Shown here in pieces: positions 43,089-51,718 of a DNA stretch of 56,081 nucleotides; within the stretch, counting starts at the first letter, position 1, and every line of letters begins with the position of its first letter. The DNA comes from Pirellulales bacterium (lineage in GTDB: Bacteria; Planctomycetota; Planctomycetia; Pirellulales; JAICIG01). Made by a program: the position numbers and the translations under genes. The stretch covers positions 1 through 56,081 of the forward strand of contig JAICIG010000001.1 of assembly GCA_025924495.1 (NCBI GenBank). The letters are read 5' to 3'. Below the pieces are notes generated by a model. That model had not been told where the DNA came from. It ran no database searches and saw only the letters and a program-made list of their open reading frames with translations.

Positions 43089-44690
43089 TTAGTAGTTCAA
43101 AATGAATTCCGAGCTGTTCAGCATCATCCACAGCACGTCGGCCAACGCCTTGCGGCGATCATGCGAGGCGCCGCCGCTTTTGACATACGTCAACAGTTCC
43201 TGTCGCTCATCTTCGCTGGGCTGACGGGACAGGACCGATAAGAATAGGGCGTCGATCCGCTCTGTATCGTCGAACACCGGCGCGTCCAAAGCCTGCAGGA
43301 TGCCGCTGCGATCCGGGTCGGTAATCTCCGTCGTCAGCGGGCCGTTCATCAGCGAAAGGACTTGCGGTATGCCCGCCTCAAATTCCGTCGCCTCCTGAGT
43401 GCTGCGATTGAAGCGGGCAATAAACTGTTGACGGCTGGCGGCGTCGAGCTGCGGCGGTGCGCCCGGCATCGGCGGCGGAACGGCAACCTCGAAGCGTCGC
43501 GTGGCTTGGACCAGGCATTCGTAAAGCTGCTCGGGCGAGAGCACTTTGGGTTGCATCCGCCCGAATAACTCCGGCTGCAAACGCTCTCCTTCGCTCACCA
43601 CGCGGCTTGAGCGTTGATAAGCTCGCGTCCCTGCGATCACCCGGAATACCGCTTTCAAATCGTAGCCCGACTCGAGGAAGTAATTTGCCAATGTATTCAG
43701 GACTTCGGGATTGCTAGGCGGATTGCTCTCGCTGAAATCGTCGGCCGGATGCACCAAACCGCGACCGAACAAGTGGGCCCACACGCGGTTGACGGCGACG
43801 CGCGCGAAATAAGGATTATCGCGCGAGACAATCCAGATGGCCAATTGCCGCCGGCGGTTCGCGTCGGCATCTTCTTGGGGCGGCTCATCACCCAAGTATT
43901 TGGGCAGCACGACCTGGTCCGTGTCGGGCAGTTTGACTTCGCCGGCAAGAGCATCCACCAATTCCACCTGCGGCGGCTGCCCGCCTGGCGCCTGCTGCAA
44001 CCGGGCAAAGAACGCGGCATAACCCCAAAAGTCCTCCTGTCGCCAACGATCGAAAGGATGGTTGTGGCACTGGGCGCATTGGATCTGAACGCCCAAAAAA
44101 ATCCGCGACGTGCTGGCGGCCAACTCCTCGGGCTTCAACCCCGATGCCGTATAGAACAGCGCGGCGCCGCCGCGATCGGAGCTGCCGGTGGTCGTGAGCA
44201 GGTCGGCGACAATATTGTCATAGCGAATGTTTTCTGCGAATCGGCGCCGCAGCCAGGCGGTAAATCCTGCCACCTGATCCGCGCGCTCAGTCTGGGCATC
44301 CGCCGGCAACAACATTTTGGTCCAAACCTGGGCCAAATGCGTGCCGAACCGAGGATTGTCCAACAGACGATTGACCAGCCGCACTCTTTTGTCGGACTGA
44401 CCATCGGCAAGAAACCCGGAAACTTCGGACGCCGGCGGAATGACCCCGCTGATATCCAAGTACGCTCGCCGCAGGAACTCGCCATCCGTTGTCAGCGGCG
44501 CCGGCTTGATGCCGGCCTCGGCCAGGCGAGCCTCAAGCAACTGGTCGATGCGGTCAGATACCTGCCCGGGCTCGAATTCCGGTCCCTCTTGAGCGATCGC
44601 CGGATGCAGCAAGGCGCCGCTCAGCGCGAGCAGCCAACCGCACAGCCAACACGGTTTCCGCGCCTTCCGCAGCCATTGCGAGTTCAACAT
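43089..44690 (-). CDS. DUF1549/DUF1553 exported protein without cytochrome domain
   Basis: A 533-residue protein with signal peptide (CWLCGWLLALSGALLHPAIA). DUF1549 occupies about 40-250 (YLDISGVIPPASEVSGFLADGQ..IQCAQCHNHPFDRW, with a C-x-x-C-H motif inside DUF1549) and DUF1553 about 270-520 (ARVAVNRVWAHLFGRGLVHPADDFSESNPPSNPE). It is the short version of the PSD1 family, lacking the N-terminal cytochrome and LamG domains. ATG 44690 is chosen because it directly starts the signal peptide; the frame extends 19 codons upstream. It is followed by the EF-hand lipoprotein in an operon-like arrangement. Confidence 0.9.
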   Translation of the reverse strand: MLNSQWLRKARKPCWLCGWLLALSGALLHPAIAQEGPEFEPGQVSDRIDQLLEARLAEAGIKPAPLTTDGEFLRRAYLDISGVIPPASEVSGFLADGQSDKRVRLVNRLLDNPRFGTHLAQVWTKMLLPADAQTERADQVAGFTAWLRRRFAENIRYDNIVADLLTTTGSSDRGGAALFYTASGLKPEELAASTSRIFLGVQIQCAQCHNHPFDRWRQEDFWGYAAFFARLQQAPGGQPPQVELVDALAGEVKLPDTDQVVLPKYLGDEPPQEDADANRRRQLAIWIVSRDNPYFARVAVNRVWAHLFGRGLVHPADDFSESNPPSNPEVLNTLANYFLESGYDLKAVFRVIAGTRAYQRSSRVVSEGERLQPELFGRMQPKVLSPEQLYECLVQATRRFEVAVPPPMPGAPPQLDAASRQQFIARFNRSTQEATEFEAGIPQVLSLMNGPLTTEITDPDRSGILQALDAPVFDDTERIDALFLSVLSRQPSEDERQELLTYVKSGGASHDRRKALADVLWMMLNSSEFILNY

Positions 44691-44883
44691 GCCGCCGCCC
44701 TCCCGCTGAAAACACGGGCCCGATGAGGTGAACCGCCCCGCCGCCATGGATTTTAGCCGCTAAGCTCGGGATAACACAACGGAATTGCCTAGATTTTTAG
44801 GTCGGCCGTTGAATTGCAGGTTTCAGTCGCCCGAGGTGAGCATCTTCTCGGTGCGATCGGCGCCATTGGCGGCGGCCTGCGCA

Positions 44884-46440
44884 TCAGAGTGTCGACGCCC
44901 CCCGCTCGCCTTTTTCGGCAGCCCTGCACTCGGCGCGCACCAACTCCGGCGATGGCTTCCATGTTTCCAACTCGTCCCAAGGCCAAAGGGGTCGCGGGAT
45001 GTTTTGGTAGGGATATTGCCAGAAATCGGAAGGAGCACAACCGGGAGCGCGCACGACCATGATCTCGCTGGCATGCGGCTGATAGGCAGCGCGAAAGCCG
45101 CAAGGACTTTTCGCGACCAGCACACGCGCGGCAAAAGGATCGAATCCCGCGGCGCGAAAGAATTCAGGCGCGAAATGGGGCCCGCTGCGCGAGGTGAGCA
45201 GCAGGTGCACGTTACCAATTCGCAGCACCGCGGAAGGCCCCATGTCGATCGGCAGGTTCTTGGCAAGATGGCCTGAAAGAATGAATTTGGCCTGAAACAG
45301 CCGCTCGACGCGGGCGGTAATCTCTAAAGGAAGCGAAAACCGGCAATCACGGACGCCCCCCACCGCGGTCGAAAGCTCGGCGCCCAGACCGGCCTTCTCG
45401 GCCATCGCCACGACCTCGGGCGACACCATGGCCGTCAATACGGGTCCGGGCCAATCATACTTGAGTAGTTCGCGCAATACCCAGGTGCTGTCCCCCGGCG
45501 CCCCGGAGGTTGTCGCATCGGCGCTGTCGCTCAATACAACGAGCCCCTCGGGCCGCCGATGCGCGCGCTCGATGGCTTCTTCCAAGGGAACCAGATCGGG
45601 CAGATAATCGCGCCGCCGCCGCCAGACCGACGCGGCGAATTCACGGCACAGCCCGTCGGCAAACTCTGCCTCGCCCTCGGCGACAATCACCACGCTCGTG
45701 CCCAACTCGGGGATGTCGAGCCACGGCTGCACGGTCGCCAAACCAGCCGCCAGCACGCGCGGATCGCTTTCGAGGGCTTGCAGATGTTCGCGAAAGCGGA
45801 AGCTGACGCTCTCGGGATTTTGCGTATTAGCGCGTTCCGCCGGCACGACGAGCGGCAGCTTTTGAAAGGCGGTGATCGGCCGGACCCCGTCGACCAGAAT
45901 TCGCCGCAAGACGCGTGCGCCTCGCAGACCTGTTTCGAAAACGTCGATATGCGGCGCCGTGTGGAACAAGACAAGCGCGTCGGCGCTGGCGACCATTTTG
46001 TGCGTGACATTGGCATGCAGGTCGAGCGTCGCCACAATCGGCGTCTGCAGACCGACCACGTCTCGGACCGCCGCCAAGATTTCGCCTTCTACGTCCGGCG
46101 CAGTTTCGGCGACCATCGCCCCGTGGAGAGCCAACAACACGGCATCGACGGGCAGCTGCCCCTGGAGAGATTCAACCAGTTCATCCCGCAGCCAACAAAA
46201 GGTGTCGGCGGTCGCCGTGCCGCTGGGCCACGCCGGCAACCTCGCTAAACCAACCAGTTCCGGGCGTTCTGGCCAGGCGCGCAGCGATTGGATGAAGGCG
46301 CCCAACTCGTTCGTATCGGCCATCTGGTCAATCATCGCCTGGCCGCGCAAGACGCCGAACTGCTCGAAATCGGCGCGTGTCGTCGGCAAGGGATTGAAAG
46401 TGTTGGTCTCTTGCCAGAGCTGTCCAAGTGCGATGCGCAT
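44884..46440 (-). CDS. M81-family metallopeptidase (MlrC-like)
   Basis: A 518-residue protein of the M81/MlrC family, named after the enzyme that finishes breakdown of microcystin. N-terminal landmarks: IALGQLWQETNTFNP, LLALHGAMVAE, then ATLDLHANVT and LFHTAPHIDVFETG, which carry the metal-ligand Asp/His residues. The C-terminal domain (SDSADATTSGAPGDSTWVLRELL) is also typical. No signal peptide is seen, so it is cytoplasmic. It is 6 nt downstream of the aminotransferase gene, so they act together, perhaps in catabolism of an amino compound or peptide; the substrate is not predictable. Confidence 0.9.
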   Translation of the reverse strand: MRIALGQLWQETNTFNPLPTTRADFEQFGVLRGQAMIDQMADTNELGAFIQSLRAWPERPELVGLARLPAWPSGTATADTFCWLRDELVESLQGQLPVDAVLLALHGAMVAETAPDVEGEILAAVRDVVGLQTPIVATLDLHANVTHKMVASADALVLFHTAPHIDVFETGLRGARVLRRILVDGVRPITAFQKLPLVVPAERANTQNPESVSFRFREHLQALESDPRVLAAGLATVQPWLDIPELGTSVVIVAEGEAEFADGLCREFAASVWRRRRDYLPDLVPLEEAIERAHRRPEGLVVLSDSADATTSGAPGDSTWVLRELLKYDWPGPVLTAMVSPEVVAMAEKAGLGAELSTAVGGVRDCRFSLPLEITARVERLFQAKFILSGHLAKNLPIDMGPSAVLRIGNVHLLLTSRSGPHFAPEFFRAAGFDPFAARVLVAKSPCGFRAAYQPHASEIMVVRAPGCAPSDFWQYPYQNIPRPLWPWDELETWKPSPELVRAECRAAEKGERGASTL

Positions 46441-46446
46441 GAGGGT

Positions 46447-47757
46447 TTAATGGCCTTTCATGGCGCCGACGGCTCGATCAAGCCTCGAGAGCGCCTCGTC
46501 AACGTCGGCCAGGGTCATCGCGCCGCAAAAACCATGATGGCAGGCCGCTCCGCCATAATCGTGAAAATAAACCCCCTGCTCGATTGCCGCGGCGACGAAC
46601 TTCAACATCAAATCGCGCCGGTGGGGAAGCAAGTCGCGATAGCTTCGCACCTCATCGACGCCGAAATAAACTCCGAAACGAGCCCCTAGGCCGTGGACGC
46701 GACCGGGCACGCCGTGCGTGACGAAGATATCGTTGAGACCGGCAAACAGGCGGGCGCCAAGGGCATTGATATGAACGTAAAAACCGGGCTCCCGATATGC
46801 CTTCACTGCGGCCAATCCCGCCGCCACGGCGACCGGATGTCCATTGTAGGTGCCACTGTGCTGGCAATCTCCTTCGGGCATCAAGCGGGCCATGATGTCG
46901 GCACGCCCGCCGAACACGCTCAGCGGAAATCCGCCGCCAACCGCCTTGCCGAGCGTGCATAGGTCGGGAGTTATGCCCAGGTATTCCTGGGCTCCGCCCG
47001 GCGCCATGCGGAAGGCGCACAGCACTTCGTCGAAGATCAAAAGGGCGCCATACGCGCTCGTCAAACGCCGCAAAGTCGCCATGAATTCGGTCGTCGGCCG
47101 GACGCAGCCCGCGTTGTACCAAATTGGTTCGCAGATGGCCGCAGCGAGCTCCGAGCCATGCCGCTCGAAAGCGCGCTGGAGCAAATCGGGCCGGTTGTAC
47201 GGTACAAGTACAAGCTGCTCTTCTATGCCGCGCGTAATGCCCGTCGAGGCTGGAAACGGCGTCGGCGCCGTTTCATCGCCCAATTGATCCGCAGGCGTGG
47301 CCAGGCTGAACATGACCTGGTCGTGATAGCCGTGGAAGTTGCCTTCGAACTTTAGCAGCTTCGGCCGGCCGGTGAAGGCGCGGGCCAGCCGGATGCAGTG
47401 CATCGTGGCCTCAGTCCCCGAACCGGTGAGCCGGACCCGCTCGCAGCACGGGATGGTCTGGCAAAGCAATTCCGCCAGTTGGGTATGCAACTCGTTTTCA
47501 TACGAACAGGCGGCCCCCCGAGCGAGTACCGCTTCGACGGCCTCGCGAACTCGGCCGTCGCCGTGGCCCAGCAGCGTGGCGCCGTGACTGCAGCAAAGAT
47601 CGATGTACTCGCGGTCATCGAGATCCCACAACCGGCATCCTTCGGCGCGGCCGAACAACATCGGATGGCCGAGAGCTCGGTTCCAACGCGTCGAGGCCGA
47701 TACGCCGCCCGCCAGCTTCTGCCGGGCATGCTGATACTGATCAACCACTCGATTCAT
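46447..47757 (-). CDS. Class III aminotransferase, glutamate-1-semialdehyde aminomutase-like
   Basis: A 436-residue PLP enzyme. LTGSGTEATMHCIRLARAFTGR binds the PLP phosphate, FDEVLCAFR holds the PLP-N1 aspartate, and LGKAVGGGFPLS carries the Schiff-base lysine at about residue 270. It resembles HemL and related aminotransferases, but its operon partner is an M81 peptidase rather than heme genes, so a catabolic aminotransferase is more likely than HemL. ATG 47757 begins the conserved MNRVVDQYQHARQ segment; the long frame upstream is not conserved-looking. GGAG lies about 12 nt before it. Confidence 0.88.
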   Translation of the reverse strand: MNRVVDQYQHARQKLAGGVSASTRWNRALGHPMLFGRAEGCRLWDLDDREYIDLCCSHGATLLGHGDGRVREAVEAVLARGAACSYENELHTQLAELLCQTIPCCERVRLTGSGTEATMHCIRLARAFTGRPKLLKFEGNFHGYHDQVMFSLATPADQLGDETAPTPFPASTGITRGIEEQLVLVPYNRPDLLQRAFERHGSELAAAICEPIWYNAGCVRPTTEFMATLRRLTSAYGALLIFDEVLCAFRMAPGGAQEYLGITPDLCTLGKAVGGGFPLSVFGGRADIMARLMPEGDCQHSGTYNGHPVAVAAGLAAVKAYREPGFYVHINALGARLFAGLNDIFVTHGVPGRVHGLGARFGVYFGVDEVRSYRDLLPHRRDLMLKFVAAAIEQGVYFHDYGGAACHHGFCGAMTLADVDEALSRLDRAVGAMKGH

Positions 47758-47968
47758 AAGCAAGCAGACTCCAAGTAGGTGGAACTTCGGTGCGTTTGTG
47801 CTGGCGCGGCGTCGTGTTCGCTTCGATGCGCCGCTATTTTGGCGGCGCGCGCTCGCTGATGCTAGAAGATTTTCCTCGCTTGCGCTGCCGCCGATCGTGC
47901 GCCAAGAGAAAATGACGACCAATTAAGGCAGAGCAGTTCAGCCCGGCGCTTGAGGATGCCGAAATAAT

Positions 47969-48265
47969 GTGTCAGCGGACGAGGCAACGACCGCTGCTCA
48001 CAAGACAACCAAGAAGACACGCATGAAGCGCAGCATCGCAGCAAGGAAGCCTGCTCAAGTCAGTCCCGCCGCGGCGGCCGAACAGATCGTTCAAGGCTCG
48101 ACTCTTCCGGCGGTCGACGCTCAGCCCAAGGTTGCGTCAAAAGAGAAAGTCTGGGAGATCGACGGGCCCGAAGGAGTTCCGGCGCCTGTCATTCGAGCGA
48201 ACATGATCTCCTTCCGCGTCTCCTACCAAGGCCGCGTTCAAGTGGCATTCTTCGAAGAAGAATAA
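47969..48265 (+). CDS. Small hypothetical protein, Ala/Lys-rich N-terminus
   Basis: A 98-residue open frame from GTG 47969; an ATG at 48023 would give 80 residues. The N-terminal half is basic and Ala/Thr-rich (KTTKKTRMKRSIAARKPAQ), like a disordered tail. The C-terminal 45 residues (EKVWEIDGPEGVPAPVIRANMISFRVSYQGRVQ, split) look folded and beta-rich. I do not recognise a family. AGGA lies 12 nt before the GTG. Confidence 0.5.
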   Translation: MSADEATTAAHKTTKKTRMKRSIAARKPAQVSPAAAAEQIVQGSTLPAVDAQPKVASKEKVWEIDGPEGVPAPVIRANMISFRVSYQGRVQVAFFEEE

Positions 48266-48515
48266 ACCGCCGATCGCCGAAAACTGGGCTCAAGTTTTCG
48301 CCTTCTCCTGCCGTGGACCGCGTCAAAGCGGCGCGCGGAAATCATTAAAGTCGGCAAGACCGCGCTGGTCGGAATTCCCTTTCCCCCCGGTCTTACTGTA
48401 TCAGGGCGTATAGCCTCTACCTTTAGCCTTTGCGGACGACTACCTGTGCCCGGGCGTCATTGCGGTCCCGTGTGTGCTAGAGTTGTCGTTAGGGACATTG
48501 AGGAGGACGTTGAAC

Positions 48516-48659
48516 ATGCATTACTTGAGAGCCATCTCGTGGCATCATTGGTCGCTTTCTGACTTGGAAGGCAGCAACAGCTTGATGGTGGCGATGTTCG
48601 CCGTGATCGTGCTGTGGATCGTGTTTGATCGCATGCCATTGTCGGTCAAGTACAAGTAG
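48516..48659 (+). CDS. Small single-pass membrane protein, 47 residues
   Basis: ATG 48516 follows GAGGAGG with 9-nt spacing, a strong ribosome binding site. The protein has a polar N-terminus with HWSLSDLEGSN, one hydrophobic helix (LMVAMFAVIVLWIVF) and a basic end (DRMPLSVKYK). The length and layout suggest a small regulator or accessory subunit of a membrane complex; no family is recognised. Confidence 0.6.
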   Translation: MHYLRAISWHHWSLSDLEGSNSLMVAMFAVIVLWIVFDRMPLSVKYK

Positions 48660-48949
48660 ATTCCGCGCCGAGTCGCTGCCGTTGCAGCTTTGGCGCCGGA
48701 TGACCGGCGGGCCAGCTCTTTTGGCTTCAAACGCTTTGGGGCCCGTTGATTAACCGCCGCTCAATCGTCGCTCGGCCAACGCATTTGCTGCTTCCGGCGC
48801 CGTAAAATCTCTTGACCGGGCGGAACCCATCCGCATACCATTTCCTTGACGTGGCCCGGCTAACGTGGCTGGGCGGGACTAGGAGCCCGCACGATCCGCT
48901 CCGGCGTGATTGTGCCGGCAGGGCCCTAGAGGAAGGAGGTGGTCGTTCT

Positions 48950-48982
48950 ATGTGTAGTCGTATCCAGAGGTGGCTCGTCTGA
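48950..48982 (+). CDS. Ten-codon leader-peptide-like frame
   Basis: The frame encodes MCSRIQRWLV and ends with TGA. Its ribosome binding site AAGGAGGT is one of the best in the window, with 9-nt spacing, although the frame is tiny. The stop falls in the first strand of the GCTCG-TCTGA-CGAGC hairpin, so ribosome position could affect folding. It may be chance. Confidence 0.3.
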   Translation: MCSRIQRWLV

Positions 48983-49064
48983 CGAGCAGCCGACGGGCTG
49001 CTGTTAGTCCGCTCTTGCGAGCGAGCCAACGTGTCTTGCAGCCATCATGGTTTTGGCTTTCCGT

Positions 49065-49105
49065 GAAAACCGGCCCGGGGTTGACCTGGGCCGGTTTTCC
49101 TTTTT
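49065..49105 (+). terminator. Strong intrinsic terminator
   Basis: GAAAACCGGCCC (49065-49076) pairs with GGGCCGGTTTTC (49088-49099), 12 bp with an 11-nt loop, followed by C and TTTTT. It ends a transcript coming from the 48852 region, upstream of the TPR protein gene. Confidence 0.85.
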
Positions 49106-49328
49106 GTGTCTGACCGATTTCGCGACGAACCGCGGCTGAAATATGCCTGACAAGGCGAGAATGCTTTCTTTCCTTTTCCTGCCGGCTTACCTTACATAAG
49201 GCATCGTGAGATAGACCTGTCGTTACTTGCGGGGGGCTGCTCCGTCGCAACTTTGGATTAAGAGATTCACACTGTACAGCCGGCAGATTAGCCCTGCCGG
49301 ATTGACCAACGATCCCTTGCGGAACGAG

Positions 49329-50348
49329 ATGATGTCGAACGCGCGTCGCGGTTTAGTTCTGATTCTTGCCGTGGCGTGTGTTGGGGTCGCCTGGCCGCAA
49401 ACCGCCGCCGCGCAATATTTCCCGTATTTCCGACCCGGCCGGCGCTATGCCACGGTGATTGGCGGACCGATCGGGCCGGCGCCGCTCGATCCCTATTCCG
49501 TGGCGGCCTATTGGGGATTTCTGCCGGCGCCGATAGTCGCTCGGCAGGCGATTGGGCATCAAATCATCTGGACCAGCCCCAATGGTTATGTCTACCGTCC
49601 TGTCTATCCGGATCAGGATCCGAGCGGCGCCGGCCCGAGCGACGGCTTCTCGGTGTTGCCTGCCCCGCCGACTATGGCCGCAAACACCCCGAACGCCGCA
49701 CCGATTGTGCGGCCGGCAAACCCCGCAGCCGATATAGTTCCCGCGAACCCTCGCGGAATGTTCGACACAGCGCTGTTATTATTTCGCACCGCGCGCTACG
49801 ACGAGGCCCTGGGCCGCCTCGACCAGATATTGTTGACCGAACCAGAAAACGGACAGGCCGAACTGCTTTCGGCGCAGGCGTTCTTCGCCCAAGGCGAATA
49901 TCGGGGTGCGATCGCCGCGCTCGATCGAGCGACCAAACTGCTGCCGGAAGAAGAGTGGGATCGCTACGTCGCCAACTATCGCGACTTTTTTCCTTCAGCG
50001 TTGCGCTATGCGGTCCACTTGCGAACTTTGGAACGTTACGTGGATCAATTCCCGGAGTCGGCCGAGAGCCGGCTGTTGCTGGCCTATCACTACGGCAGCC
50101 TCGGTTTCAACGATCAGGCGTTGGCCCAGTTGCGTCTGATGAAGCCCACCGCCTTGAGTCGGCGCTTGGCCGAACACTACGCCCGCCAACGCAAGCCGGT
50201 CGACGACGAGTTGCCGGCGCCAGGGCCGGATCCAGATTTGGAATTGAACGGGCCAGAAAACGCGCCGCCAGCGGGCGACGACGTTCGGAATCCCGCCGAT
50301 CGGCCAGTACCGCCGATCGCCCGCCGCGTCGGTCCGCGCGAGTTTTAA
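49329..50348 (+). CDS. Exported tetratricopeptide-repeat protein
   Basis: A 339-residue protein with signal peptide (RRGLVLILAVACVGVAWPQTAAA). The first 130 mature residues are rich in Pro, Tyr, Phe and Gly (QYFPYFRPGRRYATVIGG..NGYVYRPVYPDQDP). Residues about 145-290 form helical TPR-like pairs (ALLLFRTARYDEALGRLDQILLTEPENGQAELL..GAIAALDRATKLLPEE). The C-terminus is Pro- and Asp-rich. It is likely an envelope scaffold. ATG 49329 (or the adjacent ATG 49332) starts the signal peptide; the open frame extends 34 codons upstream. Confidence 0.72.
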   Translation: MMSNARRGLVLILAVACVGVAWPQTAAAQYFPYFRPGRRYATVIGGPIGPAPLDPYSVAAYWGFLPAPIVARQAIGHQIIWTSPNGYVYRPVYPDQDPSGAGPSDGFSVLPAPPTMAANTPNAAPIVRPANPAADIVPANPRGMFDTALLLFRTARYDEALGRLDQILLTEPENGQAELLSAQAFFAQGEYRGAIAALDRATKLLPEEEWDRYVANYRDFFPSALRYAVHLRTLERYVDQFPESAESRLLLAYHYGSLGFNDQALAQLRLMKPTALSRRLAEHYARQRKPVDDELPAPGPDPDLELNGPENAPPAGDDVRNPADRPVPPIARRVGPREF

Positions 50349-50439
50349 TGACCTCCGTGATGCCAATCGGGCGTGTTCAGCTCACGCGCCCGAATGTCCA
50401 TCGGCCTACCGAGGCCACGAGCCGCCCAGCGCACAGCAA

Positions 50440-51564
50440 TTAACGATCTCGCCGTCGATCGGTCCGCGCGGTCTGCAAGTAGGGCTTTAGATCGCGAACG
50501 GTTTCTGCCGCCAGGGCGGCAGTGAAACGCTCGGCGCCGGAATGGACGAGATGCACCCCGTCGAGAAAACCGCTGTCATCGATCCAGTCGTGTGCATCGA
50601 CAACCGACGCGCCGTGCTCTCGCGCCAGCTCATCGATAAACGACCTCATTTCTGTCCGCGCCGTTGAATCATACCAGGCTCGCATGGCGGAGCATTCGGG
50701 CATCAGTACCATGACGGCTTGGATGTTCTCGCGACGGCACGACTCGAGCAGCTCACGTAGAATAGGACCGAACGGCGCGTCTTTGCAGGCGCCTCCGCGA
50801 TAAAGTCCATAGCTTTTTTCCGTCTGCGCGACGCCGCGGCGAAAACTCTCCGGCGTACGCGTTTGATCATCGAGGTGGCCCGCACCATGGTCATCAAACG
50901 CGCCAATGCCATGCGTCCACGGGTCGTCAACTGCAAATGACGGCGCCACGCCGCGCAAGATGCTCCAGCGATGAGAATGCCAAGGAACCAGCCGACCATC
51001 GCAATAGCCTACCGGCGAGTAGTAGCTGGCATAATGCCGCACCATGCGCAATTCGCTCAGGGCGAACCGCTCTGGCGTGAAACGGACGGGATCAAGCGGC
51101 GGTAGTCCGCGAAGAAAAGGGGACAGCACTTCCACAAACACGATATCGGGCCGCACTCCCGCCGCCAACAGCCGCTTCAGCGTCACCAGTTCCATCAGCG
51201 GGCTCGAGCCGGGGATCCCGAAGTTATACGCGACGATTTTTCCGCCGCCGGCGCGGTCGAGTTCCCGTTCCAAGGCGTCGCCGTGCAAATTGCAAAACGA
51301 GGCGGACGTGCCAAGCACGACGATTCTGGTCGCATCAGGCGACGCTGCGGCAAAATGGCGCTCGACTTGCTTGAGCTTTCGGTAGCAGAACTCGTCGCGC
51401 AACCCGGGGAGCCATGTTTCGATGGCGAGTTCCAGGCCCGCCTGCAAAATGATGAATGCCGCGAGGGCCCACAGCACCGCCGCGCGAGCGGCGCGCCTTG
51501 TGCCGTCGGCTCTCCGGGAGCATTCCGGCCGGCAAGAAATGCATGTTTCGACGCCTGTCGGCAT
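50440..51564 (-). CDS. Membrane-anchored SGNH-hydrolase-like protein
   Basis: A 374-residue protein with one N-terminal membrane segment (AVLWALAAFIILQAGLELAI). VVLGTSASFCNLHG resembles SGNH block I with serine in a GxS context. VDAHDWIDDSGFLDGVHLVHSGAERF gives the D-x-x-H-type block V. The middle part (VAYNFGIPGSSPLMELVTLKRLL..PDIVFVEVLSPF) matches DUF1574-like SGNH proteins. Such enzymes remove or transfer acyl groups on envelope glycans. ATG 51564 is chosen because the longer frame runs into ribF without conserved features; no strong ribosome binding site is seen. Confidence 0.65.
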   Translation of the reverse strand: MPTGVETCISCRPECSRRADGTRRAARAAVLWALAAFIILQAGLELAIETWLPGLRDEFCYRKLKQVERHFAAASPDATRIVVLGTSASFCNLHGDALERELDRAGGGKIVAYNFGIPGSSPLMELVTLKRLLAAGVRPDIVFVEVLSPFLRGLPPLDPVRFTPERFALSELRMVRHYASYYSPVGYCDGRLVPWHSHRWSILRGVAPSFAVDDPWTHGIGAFDDHGAGHLDDQTRTPESFRRGVAQTEKSYGLYRGGACKDAPFGPILRELLESCRRENIQAVMVLMPECSAMRAWYDSTARTEMRSFIDELAREHGASVVDAHDWIDDSGFLDGVHLVHSGAERFTAALAAETVRDLKPYLQTARTDRRRDR

Positions 51565-51718
51565 GTATCTGTCGTAGAGGATTGCTGGGCAGAAGAGGCC
51601 GCGAGACTCATCTCCGAGCCGGCGCGGGGCGGCATTTTTCCGAAAAGCCAGCCGCGTTACAACCCGAAGTTCTTTTCCCGCAGCGCTGGCGGCAAAAAAA
51701 CTGCGCATCCAAGCGAAG

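Larger units (their letters stand above)
48852..49105 (+). ncRNA. Candidate structured small RNA with leader peptide
   Basis: A run of hairpins: GCGGG..CCCGC, CCGGC-GTGATTGT-GCCGG, GCTCG-TCTGA-CGAGC, AGCAGCC-GACG-GGCTGCT, GCTC-TTGC-GAGC, ending in a 12-bp terminator. Within it AAGGAGGT (48933-48940) precedes ATG 48950. The combination of perfect ribosome binding site, tiny frame, downstream hairpins and terminator is what a leader-peptide attenuator or a dual-function small RNA would look like. Boundaries are approximate and no known RNA family is recognised. Confidence 0.4.
48660..49328 (+). other. Long gap with a structured, possibly transcribed RNA
   Basis: This 669-nt gap holds no normal-sized gene. 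The part 48852-49105 is rich in short hairpins and ends in a strong terminator; it also contains a ribosome binding site with a 10-codon reading frame. These are listed separately. The rest (49106-49328) should carry the promoter of the TPR protein gene. Confidence 0.5.
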
